Of a DNA stretch of 7,643 nt, positions 1 through 7,160 are shown in pieces. Every line of letters starts with the position of its first letter. The stretch's first letter is position 1. Made by a program: the position numbers and the translations under genes. The stretch spans positions 6,961-14,603 of the forward strand of contig JAGWAK010000069.1 in assembly GCA_021296435.1 (NCBI GenBank), read 5' to 3'. A model generated the notes under the pieces. That model worked only from the letters and a program-made list of their open reading frames with translations. It made no database searches and was not told the origin of the DNA. Origin of the DNA: Acidimicrobiia bacterium (lineage in GTDB: Bacteria > Actinomycetota > Acidimicrobiia > Acidimicrobiales > CATQHL01).

Positions 1-3000
1 CGGAACCGGCCCGAGAGAGCGAAGCCCTCCGCCTGCAACGCCGCCAGGGCGATCTCGGTGGTTCCGCTGCCCAGCGACGTGGCTGCCACCAGCTCGGCGA
101 CGGTCACCGGCCCCATGACCTCGAGGTGACCGCGTATCGCCTCGATGGCCACATCCGCGGGGTCGCCGATGTCCGTGGGTTCGTCATCGCCGTCGTCTTC
201 CGGAGTGTCCTCGCCCAGCAGGGCGCGCACGGCCGGGCGCAACTCGGTCGTGCACCAGAAGCCTCCGGCGGCGCCCGCCCGTCCGGCGGTGGCCAGCTGT
301 GCGTGGTGGTCCGCCCAGTCGGGGCGCGGCCGGCAGAGAACCATCTGCGACAGCAGGTCGTGCAGCTCGTCGGGGTCGCGCACCTCCGGTGCCACCTCGG
401 CGCACGTGCGGGCGATGGCGTCGGGATGCAGGGAGCCGATGTCGCTCAGGTCGACGGGAAGGCCGCGTGGCAGGCGCACGGCCCGCGTGCGGCGTTCCTC
501 CAGTGGCGCCTCGTCGAGGAACGTGAAGGGCCGCCCGTTCAGGATCTCGTGCGACAGGGGCGACGGCTCCGGGGTGTCTCGGAACTCGACGGCCACGTCC
601 CCGGCGCGCAGTGCCTTCAGGAGCGCCACCAGACCCTCGATGGCGGTGGCCTCGTGCAGGGCGTCGTGCAGGGTTTGGCTCACCAGCAGGTGGTCGGGGA
701 TGGGGATCGGACCGGGATTGTTGTCCCCGCAGGCCGCCAGTCCGGGAAAGGTGGCGGCCATCACGTCGTCGGCCTCCATCCGCTGGATCGGCGGCGGGTT
801 GCGCTTGCCGCCCTTGAAGCGCAGGACGGTCAGCGCCCGGTTCAGGTTCCAGCGCCAGCGCACCCCGAACAGCGGCGAGACGATGATCGCTTGCGTGAGA
901 GTGTCGGTGACGGTGCCGGGGTCCAGCATCAGCGGCACGTCGCTGAGGGGGAAGCTGTGCTGGGGCCCGAGCGACAGCACCACGGCATCGTCGTTGGCCG
1001 CGGCCTGCAGTTCGAAGTCGAAGGTGCGGCAGAAACGTTTGCGCAGTGCCAGCCCCAGCCCTCGGTTCAGCCGCCCGCCGTAGGGGCTGTGGATCACGAG
1101 CTGCATGCCCCCGGTCTCGTCGAAGAAGCGTTCGATGACGAGCCTGCTCTGCGTGGGGAGGGAGCCAAGGGAGGCCCGCGCGGCCGCCAGGTACGACACG
1201 ACGGCCTCGGCGGCGACAGCGCAGAGACCGCAGCGCTCGGCGGTGGCCGCGCGGGCGCCATCCGGGTCGCCGGCATCCAGGAACCCCTCCACCAGAGCCC
1301 GCAGATCGCTCACCTCGGTGCTCAACTCGGTGGTCCGAGACGGCGCCTCGCCCAGCCAGAACGGCACCGTGGGGGGAGCCCCCTCGGCATCGGTAACCCG
1401 CACCACGCCCGATTCGACGCGCCGGATCCGCCAGGAGTGCGAGCCCAGCAGGAACACGTCGCCGGCCATCGACACGATGGCCCAGACCTCGTTGACCGTC
1501 CCCAGGAAGGTGTCGTCGGGATCCAGCAGCACCCGGTAGTCGGCCACATCGGGGATCGCCCCGCCCGAGGTCAGTGCGGCGAGACGCGCGCCGCGGCGTC
1601 CTGCCGCCTCGCCCGCAACGGAGTCGACGTGCACGTAGTCGCCGCGCCGTCCCCGCCCTGTAACCACGCCGGTGTTGGTGAACCGCAGCGTCTCGTCGAA
1701 GTCCTCTCGGGACAGGTCCGCGTAGGGCGCGGCCCGCCGCACCAGCCCGAACAGGTCATCGATCTTCCAGCGCTCCGCGGCGCACTCGGCGGTGATCTGC
1801 TGCGCCAGCACGTCGAGAGGTGCCTCCGGCGGCGTCACGGCGTCCAGGCGGCCGGCTTGCACCCCTGCCAGCAGCGCGGCGCACTCCACCAGTTGGTCGC
1901 GGGTCGTGGGGAACAGCCGCCCCTTGGGAACCGCCCCGACCGAGTGGCCCGAGCGGCCCACCCGCTGCAGGAAGGTCGCCATGCTGCGCGGGCTGCCGAT
2001 CTGGCACGCCAGGTCCACGGGGCCGATGTCGATGCCAAGTTCCAGTGAGGCGGTCGCCACCAGTGCGCGCAGGTCGCCGGCCCGCAGCCGGGTCTCCACC
2101 CGCAGGCGCCGCTCCTTGGACAGCGAACCGTGGTGGGAGGCCACCCCGCCCTCCCCCAGACGCTCAGCCAGCAGATGGGCGATGCGCTCCGCCTCGCGGC
2201 GGGTATTGACGAACACCAGCGTCGTGTTGTGGGCCTCGATCCGCTCGGCGATGCGGTCCAGGATCTCGCCGGTCTGTTCGGCAGGCGCCACGGCCTCCAG
2301 CTCGCTGGGCGGCATCTCCAAGGCCAGGTCCAGCTCCCGCCGGTGTCCCACGTCGACCACCGCGGGCGGGGGGCGTTCGGAGGACGGTTCGGGTTCGCCG
2401 GTGCCCAGGAGCAGCCGCTGGATCGTACTGATCGGGCGCTGGGTGGCGGACAGCCCGATCCGCAGTGGCCGCTGCTCGCACACGTGCGCCAGCCGCTCCA
2501 GGCTGAGCGCCAGGTGCGAGCCGCGCTTGTCCCGCGCCACGGCATGGATCTCGTCGACGATCACCCAGCGGGCGGTGCGCAGCATCGCCCTGCTGCGCTC
2601 GGCGGTCAGCAGCAGGTACAGCGACTCCGGGGTGGTGATGACGAAGTTGGGCGGATTGCGCAGCATCGCGGCCCGGGCCGACTGCGTGGTGTCGCCGGAC
2701 CGGACGGCGACGCGCAGCGGCGGGGGTTCGAAGCCCATGTCCCGGCCGATCCGTTCGATCTCGGCGAGCGGTCCGGTGAGATTCTCGGCGATGTCGGTGG
2801 CCAGGGCCTTCAGCGGCGAGACATAGACCACCTGGGCCTGTCCGGCCACCGGCTCGTCCCGCTCGTGCGCCTGCCAGAGGGCGTCGATGGCCACAAGGAA
2901 CGCCGCCAGGGTCTTGCCCGAGCCGGTTGGTGCGCTCACCAGCGTGTCGGCGCCGGCGCGTATCGCCGGCCAGGCGCCCACCTGAGCCGCGGTCGGCCCG

Positions 3001-3107
3001 CCGGCGAAGCGCCCGCAGAACCAGGCCCGGACAGCAGGATGGAAGCCGTCCATCACACCGGCGGCAGCGGCGCCGGTTTCGGGGGTGTCGGTGATGACGG
3101 CGGTCAC
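1..3107 (-). CDS. lhr: Lhr-family ATP-dependent 3'-5' helicase, partial (C-terminus beyond window)
   Basis: Superfamily 2 helicase, expected to be a cytoplasmic ATP-driven 3'-to-5' translocase that unwinds RNA:DNA or DNA duplexes in DNA repair, as shown for mycobacterial Lhr. The frame stays open for 1035 codons from a GTG start and leaves the window without a stop. Seen: motif I APTGSGKT (59-66), motif Ia SPLKALATD (97-105), TTPESL (158-163), motif II DEIH (185-188), motif III SAT (220-222), VFVNTRREAERIA (298-310), motif V ATASLELGIDIG (351-362) and motif VI QRVGRSGHS (381-389). Behind the RecA domains come the Lhr-typical stretches PFWLGE (near 582-587), SPYGGRLNRGLGLALRKRF (from 674) and PPIQRMEADD (near 772-781). 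A winged-helix-like segment IRGHLEVMGPVT starts near 991, and FALSGRF is at the edge. Full-length Lhr is about 1500 residues, so roughly a third is missing here. No other ATG, GTG or TTG lies upstream in frame before a stop (TGA at 3233-3231). Met19 is a weaker alternative start without an SD. The gene is divergent from the transporter and functionally unrelated to it. Confidence 0.93.
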   Translation of the reverse strand, partial: MTAVITDTPETGAAAAGVMDGFHPAVRAWFCGRFAGGPTAAQVGAWPAIRAGADTLVSAPTGSGKTLAAFLVAIDALWQAHERDEPVAGQAQVVYVSPLKALATDIAENLTGPLAEIERIGRDMGFEPPPLRVAVRSGDTTQSARAAMLRNPPNFVITTPESLYLLLTAERSRAMLRTARWVIVDEIHAVARDKRGSHLALSLERLAHVCEQRPLRIGLSATQRPISTIQRLLLGTGEPEPSSERPPPAVVDVGHRRELDLALEMPPSELEAVAPAEQTGEILDRIAERIEAHNTTLVFVNTRREAERIAHLLAERLGEGGVASHHGSLSKERRLRVETRLRAGDLRALVATASLELGIDIGPVDLACQIGSPRSMATFLQRVGRSGHSVGAVPKGRLFPTTRDQLVECAALLAGVQAGRLDAVTPPEAPLDVLAQQITAECAAERWKIDDLFGLVRRAAPYADLSREDFDETLRFTNTGVVTGRGRRGDYVHVDSVAGEAAGRRGARLAALTSGGAIPDVADYRVLLDPDDTFLGTVNEVWAIVSMAGDVFLLGSHSWRIRRVESGVVRVTDAEGAPPTVPFWLGEAPSRTTELSTEVSDLRALVEGFLDAGDPDGARAATAERCGLCAVAAEAVVSYLAAARASLGSLPTQSRLVIERFFDETGGMQLVIHSPYGGRLNRGLGLALRKRFCRTFDFELQAAANDDAVVLSLGPQHSFPLSDVPLMLDPGTVTDTLTQAIIVSPLFGVRWRWNLNRALTVLRFKGGKRNPPPIQRMEADDVMAATFPGLAACGDNNPGPIPIPDHLLVSQTLHDALHEATAIEGLVALLKALRAGDVAVEFRDTPEPSPLSHEILNGRPFTFLDEAPLEERRTRAVRLPRGLPVDLSDIGSLHPDAIARTCAEVAPEVRDPDELHDLLSQMVLCRPRPDWADHHAQLATAGRAGAAGGFWCTTELRPAVRALLGEDTPEDDGDDEPTDIGDPADVAIEAIRGHLEVMGPVTVAELVAATSLGSGTTEIALAALQAEGFALSGRF

Positions 3108-3119
3108 GTTGAGTGGTGA

Positions 3120-3125
3120 CTCCTC
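3120..3125 (-). promoter_or_regulatory. Ribosome binding site for lhr
   Basis: GAGGAG on the minus strand lies 12 nt before the GTG at 3107. The spacing is longer than ideal. However, GTG 3107 is the only start codon between the upstream in-frame stop and codon 18, and the later GTG/ATG pair at 3056/3053 has no purine-rich sequence in front of it. Confidence 0.5.
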
Positions 3126-3195
3126 GGGATCCAGGCCGACGGCATCCGGCCGGGCGAGGTCCCCGCAGGATGCTCGGTGTTCAGTACGGGAATTC

Positions 3196-3209
3196 AGAAC
3201 GGTTGTTCG
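3196..3209 (-). promoter_or_regulatory. Candidate LexA (SOS) box between lhr and the transporter
   Basis: On the minus strand the sequence is CGAACAACCGTTCT, an inverted repeat with perfect GAAC/GTTC half sites and a 4-nt spacer. The Gram-positive/actinobacterial LexA operator is usually given as CGAAC-RNRY-GTTCG; this site matches except for the last base (T for G) and one spacer position. It sits about 90 nt before the lhr GTG and overlaps the start site expected from the weak -10 at 3219-3214, a suitable place for a repressor. Mycobacterial Lhr is reported to be DNA-damage inducible, which fits. It is a single site found by eye, and the LexA specificity of this organism is unknown. Confidence 0.35.
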
Positions 3210-3213
3210 TATC

Positions 3214-3219
3214 AGGCTA
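3214..3219 (-). promoter_or_regulatory. Weak candidate -10 element for lhr
   Basis: TAGCCT on the minus strand fits the actinobacterial TAnnnT -10 pattern and would place the transcript start near 3207, inside the GAAC-N4-GTTC palindrome. No convincing -35 hexamer is seen upstream. Support is mainly the position relative to the palindrome and gene. Confidence 0.2.
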
Positions 3220-3298
3220 GCGCGCCGCGCTCACCTGCGGGGCGAACGATAGGCGCGTGTTTCGCTGAACGGTGGTGTCCGGCCGCCGGGGCGCGCGC

Positions 3299-3307
3299 TG
3301 GTACGGT
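3299..3307 (+). promoter_or_regulatory. Extended -10 promoter for the transporter cluster, probably giving a leaderless mRNA
   Basis: TGGTACGGT combines the extended -10 dinucleotide (TGn) with a TAnnnT hexamer (3302-3307). Only 8 nt separate the hexamer from the ATG at 3316, so transcription would begin at or 1-2 nt before the start codon. There is no Shine-Dalgarno sequence in front of that ATG and no -35-like hexamer at the usual distance. Leaderless mRNAs with this geometry are common in Actinomycetota. An upstream promoter elsewhere in the 208-bp gap is not excluded. Confidence 0.4.
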
Positions 3308-3315
3308 GCGCTGCG

Positions 3316-4060
<745 letters not shown>

Positions 4061-4068
<8 letters not shown>

Positions 4069-4891
4069 GATGACCGCCGGTGAGCCGGTGCCGGCCGCCC
4101 TCGTGACGCCGCTGCTGCGGGTCGACGGCGTGAGCCTGTCCTTCGGCGGCCTCAAGGCGCTCGACGACGTTTCCTTCAGCGTGAGCCCGGGCGAGGTGGT
4201 GGCGCTGATCGGTCCCAACGGCGCCGGCAAGACCTCGATGTTCAACTGCATCAGCGGTGTCTACCGCCCCGAGCGGGGCGCGCTGTTCTTCGAGGAGACC
4301 GACCTGGTTGGCCTGCGCCCCTCCCGCATTGCCGCCGGCGGTGTGGCCCGCACCTTCCAGAACCTCGCGCTCTTCGAGAACCTGGACGTGATCGACAACC
4401 TCATGCTGGGCCGCCACACGCTCATGCGCACCGGAGTGCTGGCGGGGGCCGTCTGGGTCGGCCGGGCCCGGCGCGAGGAGATCCACCACCGCAAGAGGTG
4501 CGCGGAGCTGGTGGACTTCCTCGACCTGGGCGGCTACGTGGGCCGGCCGGTGGGGTTGCTGCCCTACGGCGTGCAGAAGCGCATCGAGCTCGGCCGCGCC
4601 CTGGCGGCCGAGCCACGACTGCTGCTGCTCGACGAGCCGGTGGCGGGCATGACCCGCGCCGAGCGCTCCGCCACCGGCGAGCTGCTGGGGACCATCCGCG
4701 CTGAGCTGGCGCTGACCATGCTGCTGGTGGAGCACCACATGCACCTGGTGCTGGAGGTCGCGGACCGGGTGGTGGCCATGAACTTCGGGGCCGTCATCGC
4801 CTCCGGCACCCCCGAGGCGGTGGCCGAGCATCCGGCGGTAGTGGAGGCGTACCTGGGTGCCGCAGCGGACGGGACCGGTGGGGAGGGCTGA
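4061..4891 (+). CDS. livG: Branched-chain amino acid type ABC transporter ATPase (LivG-like)
   Basis: Second nucleotide-binding subunit, partner of the LivF-like ATPase. The 276 residues show Walker A GPNGAGKT (51-58), Q-loop RTFQN (97-101), Walker B RLLLLDEP (186-193) with Glu192, the EPVAGM stretch, and an H-loop VEHH (223-226) with His225. The signature is LPYGVQK (167-173) rather than LSGGQ, a variant usual in the LivG branch, so the two ATPases form an asymmetric pair. An N-terminal extension of about 17 residues precedes the first strand (LLRVDGVSLSFGG). ATG 4061 overlaps the livF end (stop TGA 4066-4068); ATG 4070 is an alternative three codons later. Neither has a strong SD, so translation is probably coupled to livF. 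The stop shares its last base with the livH start (TGATG). Confidence 0.93.
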
Positions 4892-5784
4892 TGGACAAGT
4901 TCCTGCAGCTGCTGCTCTCCGGGGTCGCCCTCGGCGGCATCTACGCCCTCGTGGCGCTGGGGTTCGTGGTGATCTACAAGGCCAGCGGCGCCTTCAACTT
5001 CGCCCAGGGCGGGTTCGTGACCCTCGGCGTCTACCTGGTGTACCAGTTCGGCACCGACTGGGGCCTGCCGTTCTGGCTGGCGCTGGTGCTGGTGATGATC
5101 ATCATGGCCGCCGTCGGGATGTTCCTGGAGCGGCTGGTGATTCGACCCATGGTGGGCAAGCCCACCTTCACCGTGGTGCTGATCACCCTGGGTCTCCTGC
5201 TGATCATCGAGCAGGTCGTGCGATCTGTCTGGACCAGCCCGGGGCTGGTGCTGGAGGTCCCGTGGGGCAACGGGCGCAGCCGGCTGGGCGAGGTCACGCT
5301 GCGCCATTCCGACCTGTGGACCATGGTCGCCGGCGCGGCGCTGCTGGCGGCGTTCTTCGTGTTCTTCCGGTACTCCCGCACCGGCCTCGGCATGCGTGCA
5401 ACCGCCCTGGATCAGGAGGCGGCCGCGGCACAGGGCATTTCGGTGGCGCGCTCGTTCGCGGTCTCGTGGGCCGTCGCTGCGGGGGTGGCGCCCGTGGCCG
5501 GCGTCATGCTGGTCAGCCGCGGCGGCGGCGCCCTCTCGCCGGCCATCGGCTTCGTGGCCCTGGCCGCATTCCCCGCCATGATCCTGGGCGGGCTGGACTC
5601 CGCGGGCGGCGCCGTGCTCGGCGGCGTGCTGATCGGCCTGGCCGAGATCATGTCCCAGGGTTACCTGGACGTCTCCTGGCTGGGGTCGAACGTGGAGGTG
5701 GTCGTCCCCTACGTGCTGATGGTGCTGGTGCTGCTGTGGCGCCCCGAGGGACTGCTGGGGACCCGTCGGGTGGAGCGGGTATGA
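4891..5784 (+). CDS. livH: Branched-chain amino acid type ABC transporter permease (LivH-like)
   Basis: Polytopic inner-membrane permease forming half of the translocation channel. The 297 residues hold about eight hydrophobic segments (approximately 5-29, 41-53, 60-80, 93-111, 143-160, 188-208, 216-255 probably as two, and 268-284). Family hallmarks are NFAQGGF (36-42), the cytoplasmic coupling loop GMRATALDQEAAAAQG (167-182) that should contact an ATPase, and the C-terminal RPEGLLG (284-290). Length is normal for LivH (about 290-310). The ATG overlaps the livG stop by one base and has a good SD (GGAGGG, 4882-4887) three bases upstream, so it can recruit ribosomes itself as well as by coupling. 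The end overlaps livM in an ATGA. Confidence 0.93.
   Translation: MDKFLQLLLSGVALGGIYALVALGFVVIYKASGAFNFAQGGFVTLGVYLVYQFGTDWGLPFWLALVLVMIIMAAVGMFLERLVIRPMVGKPTFTVVLITLGLLLIIEQVVRSVWTSPGLVLEVPWGNGRSRLGEVTLRHSDLWTMVAGAALLAAFFVFFRYSRTGLGMRATALDQEAAAAQGISVARSFAVSWAVAAGVAPVAGVMLVSRGGGALSPAIGFVALAAFPAMILGGLDSAGGAVLGGVLIGLAEIMSQGYLDVSWLGSNVEVVVPYVLMVLVLLWRPEGLLGTRRVERV
5772..5775 (+). promoter_or_regulatory. Ribosome binding site that fixes the livM start
   Basis: GGAG ends 5 nt before ATG 5781. The livM reading frame stays open upstream for more than 900 nt through livH, so the frame alone does not define the start. This SD, the 4-nt overlap with livH, and the onset of LivM-like hydrophobic sequence shortly after 5781 do. 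Confidence 0.65.
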
Positions 5785-6980
5785 GCACTGGATTCCTGCG
5801 GCGCATGCTGCCGTCACCGGATCCGGGGCGCCCGCCGACCGCGTCAGCGACCGCCGTCAACTCGCTGCTGCCCGGCGCCGGCGCCAAGCTGATGGCCGCC
5901 CTGACCGTCGCCGGGGTGGTGATCTGCCCGCTGGTGCTGGACGACCCGTTCTGGATCACGGTGCTGGGTAACGCCGGCACCTTCGCGGTGGCTGCGCTGG
6001 GGCTCAGCCTGCTGACCGGATTCTGCGGCCAGGTGTCGCTGGGCCATGCGGCGTTCCTGACGGTGGGGGGCTACCTGGTGGCGTTCTTCGGCGCCGGCTG
6101 GGGCTGGCCGCTGCCTGCCTGGCTGGCCCTGGCTGCTGCCACCGGGGCCGTCATCGGGGCGCTGGTGGGCCCGTTCGCCCTGCGATTCAAGGGCAACTAC
6201 CTGGTGGTGGTGACGCTGGCGCTGATCTTCGTGGTGACCCACGTGGCCCGCAACTGGGAGGGCTTCACCGGCGGCTTCGACGGCATCTCCACCAACAAGG
6301 CGCCGCTGGCGCTGGGCGGCCTGGACTTCGGCGACATGAGCGCCTTCGGCCAGCGGCTGGACCGCCAGCAGGGTCTGTTCTACCTGTCGTGGATCCTCGT
6401 GGGGATCAGCGCTCTGGTGGTTCGGAACCTGGTCCGCAGCCGTCCCGGCCGCGCCATGCAGGCGATCCGGGACCGCGACCTGGCCGCCGAGGTGATCGGG
6501 GTCAGCAACGCCCGCTACAAGATCGCCGCCTTCGCCATCTCCAGCGCCATGGCCTCGGTGGCCGGCGCCACCTACGCGGTGGGCCTGCGCTTCATCACCC
6601 CCAGCGAGCCTCTGGCGGAACTCTTCCTGTCGATCCGCTTCGTCGCCATCATCATCGTCGGCGGCATGGGCACCGTCTACGGGGCGGTCGTGGGCGCGCT
6701 GCTGCTGGGGCCGCTCCCCGAGTTGGTGAAGGAGTTCGTGAGCTACCTGGACGTGACCGTGCCGGGCCTCGGTCGCCCGCTGGTGTCCGACACCGTGGCG
6801 GCCGAGCCGCTGTTCAGCACCTCGTCGTTCAGCGAGGCGCTGTTCGGCCTGCTGCTGGTGCTGGCCCTTCTGTTCCAGCCCCAGGGCATCGCCGGCGTCG
6901 TGCGGTCGCTGCGGAGCCGTCGCGCCGGGCAGTCGCGGCTTGCCGTGCCGCCACAGCAGGCGGATGAGGAGAGCCACTGA
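5781..6980 (+). CDS. livM: Branched-chain amino acid type ABC transporter permease (LivM-like)
   Basis: Second membrane permease, pairing with LivH. The 399 residues begin with about 36 mostly polar residues rich in Pro/Ser, followed by hydrophobic segments (roughly 37-52, 58-79, 87-106, 112-134, 139-155, 199-215, 247-267, 284-311, 351-366). Family marks are GFCGQVSLGHAAF (80-92), GGFDGI (164-169), the coupling loop RPGRAMQAIRDRDLAAEVIGV (221-241), IIIVGGMGTVYG (290-301) and QPQGIAG (366-372). The segment 312-350 before the last helix looks longer than in many homologues. Start ATG 5781 overlaps the livH stop as ATGA and has an SD at 5772-5775; ATG 5805 and 5892 are internal alternatives that would shorten the N-terminus. 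The C-terminus is a basic then acidic hydrophilic tail. It is the last gene of the overlapping block, followed by a 180-nt gap. Confidence 0.92.
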   Translation: MSTGFLRRMLPSPDPGRPPTASATAVNSLLPGAGAKLMAALTVAGVVICPLVLDDPFWITVLGNAGTFAVAALGLSLLTGFCGQVSLGHAAFLTVGGYLVAFFGAGWGWPLPAWLALAAATGAVIGALVGPFALRFKGNYLVVVTLALIFVVTHVARNWEGFTGGFDGISTNKAPLALGGLDFGDMSAFGQRLDRQQGLFYLSWILVGISALVVRNLVRSRPGRAMQAIRDRDLAAEVIGVSNARYKIAAFAISSAMASVAGATYAVGLRFITPSEPLAELFLSIRFVAIIIVGGMGTVYGAVVGALLLGPLPELVKEFVSYLDVTVPGLGRPLVSDTVAAEPLFSTSSFSEALFGLLLVLALLFQPQGIAGVVRSLRSRRAGQSRLAVPPQQADEESH

Positions 6981-6991
6981 GTCGAGCGGAT

Positions 6992-7013
6992 GCACCGCCG
7001 CGGGGAGCGGTGC
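6992..7013 (+). other. Stem-loop just after livM
   Basis: GCACCGC (6992-6998) can pair perfectly with GCGGTGC (7007-7013) around an 8-nt loop, starting 11 nt after the livM stop. No T-run follows. It could protect the 3' end of the livFGHM transcript or act with the next hairpin, with which it shares two bases, so the two full stems exclude each other at the junction. Confidence 0.4.
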
Positions 7014-7049
7014 GGCGCCGTGGCAGCGCGTGCTGCCCCGAGGCGCCGC
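7012..7049 (+). terminator. Long GC-rich hairpin between livM and the binding-protein gene, possible U-less terminator or attenuator
   Basis: Outer stem GCGGCGCC (7012-7019) pairs with GGCGCCGC (7042-7049). Inner stem GGCAGC (7022-7027) pairs with GCTGCC (7032-7037) around a GCGT loop, with a 2x4 internal loop between the stems. That is 14 perfect base pairs in 38 nt. No T-run follows, so it is not a classical intrinsic terminator. Such hairpins in high-GC actinobacteria may terminate partially, stabilise upstream mRNA, or do nothing. Confidence 0.3.
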
Positions 7050-7060
7050 CAGACGCTGGA

Positions 7061-7066
7061 TAGTAT
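7061..7066 (+). promoter_or_regulatory. Candidate -10 element for the binding-protein gene
   Basis: TAGTAT fits TAnnnT and stands out in a GC-rich gap, downstream of the livM hairpins. It would give a transcript start near 7073 and a leader of about 88 nt. No -35 consensus is evident at 16-19 bp upstream. A separate promoter would let the binding protein be made in excess over the membrane complex, as is usual for such systems. Confidence 0.3.
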
Positions 7067-7089
7067 GGCCCGCGATCGGGGGCCAGGTT

Positions 7090-7108
7090 GCTGCCGCCGC
7101 CGGGCAGC
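7090..7108 (+). other. Stem-loop in the presumed leader of the binding-protein gene
   Basis: GCTGCC (7090-7095) can pair with GGCAGC (7103-7108) around a 7-nt loop. The same two hexamers occur in reverse order in the hairpin at 7022-7037, so a read-through transcript from livM could fold in alternative ways. In so GC-rich a sequence, a 6-bp stem may be chance. Confidence 0.25.
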
Positions 7109-7150
7109 GCACCTCGATGTCGGGGCTGCGCATCCGCCCGAAAGCCACGA

Positions 7151-7155
7151 GGAGG
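7151..7155 (+). promoter_or_regulatory. Strong ribosome binding site of the binding-protein gene
   Basis: GGAGG, within GAGGAGGTGG, lies 5 nt before ATG 7161. It is the best SD in the window and fixes the start of the lipoprotein. Confidence 0.75.
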
Positions 7156-7160
7156 TGGCC

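Noticed and set aside
126..2048. A 640-codon plus-strand open frame opposite lhr, and a further one at 2130-3119
   Set aside because: They occupy exactly the same codon triplets as lhr read backwards. High GC keeps antisense frames free of stops. The products (repeated G/R/H/Q-rich sequence) resemble no family, while the minus strand gives a complete set of helicase motifs.
3214..3240. A PafBC-type (RecA-independent) damage promoter, TTGTCRGTG-N8-TAnnnT, for lhr
   Set aside because: The nearest match on the minus strand (CCGCAGGTG before TAGCCT) fits only 5 of 9 positions and has a 12-nt instead of an 8-nt spacer.
4227..4579. LivG signature LPYGVQK instead of LSGGQ, and Gln at the H-loop of LivF, as signs of inactive ATPases
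   Set aside because: Both variants are usual in their respective Liv branches. All Walker A, Walker B and catalytic Glu residues are present in both proteins.
4857..5780. Upstream extension of the livM frame, giving a 707-residue product
   Set aside because: The extra 308 residues overlap livH in another frame and are G/R-rich without membrane segments. The SD and ATGA overlap at 5781 mark the real livM start.
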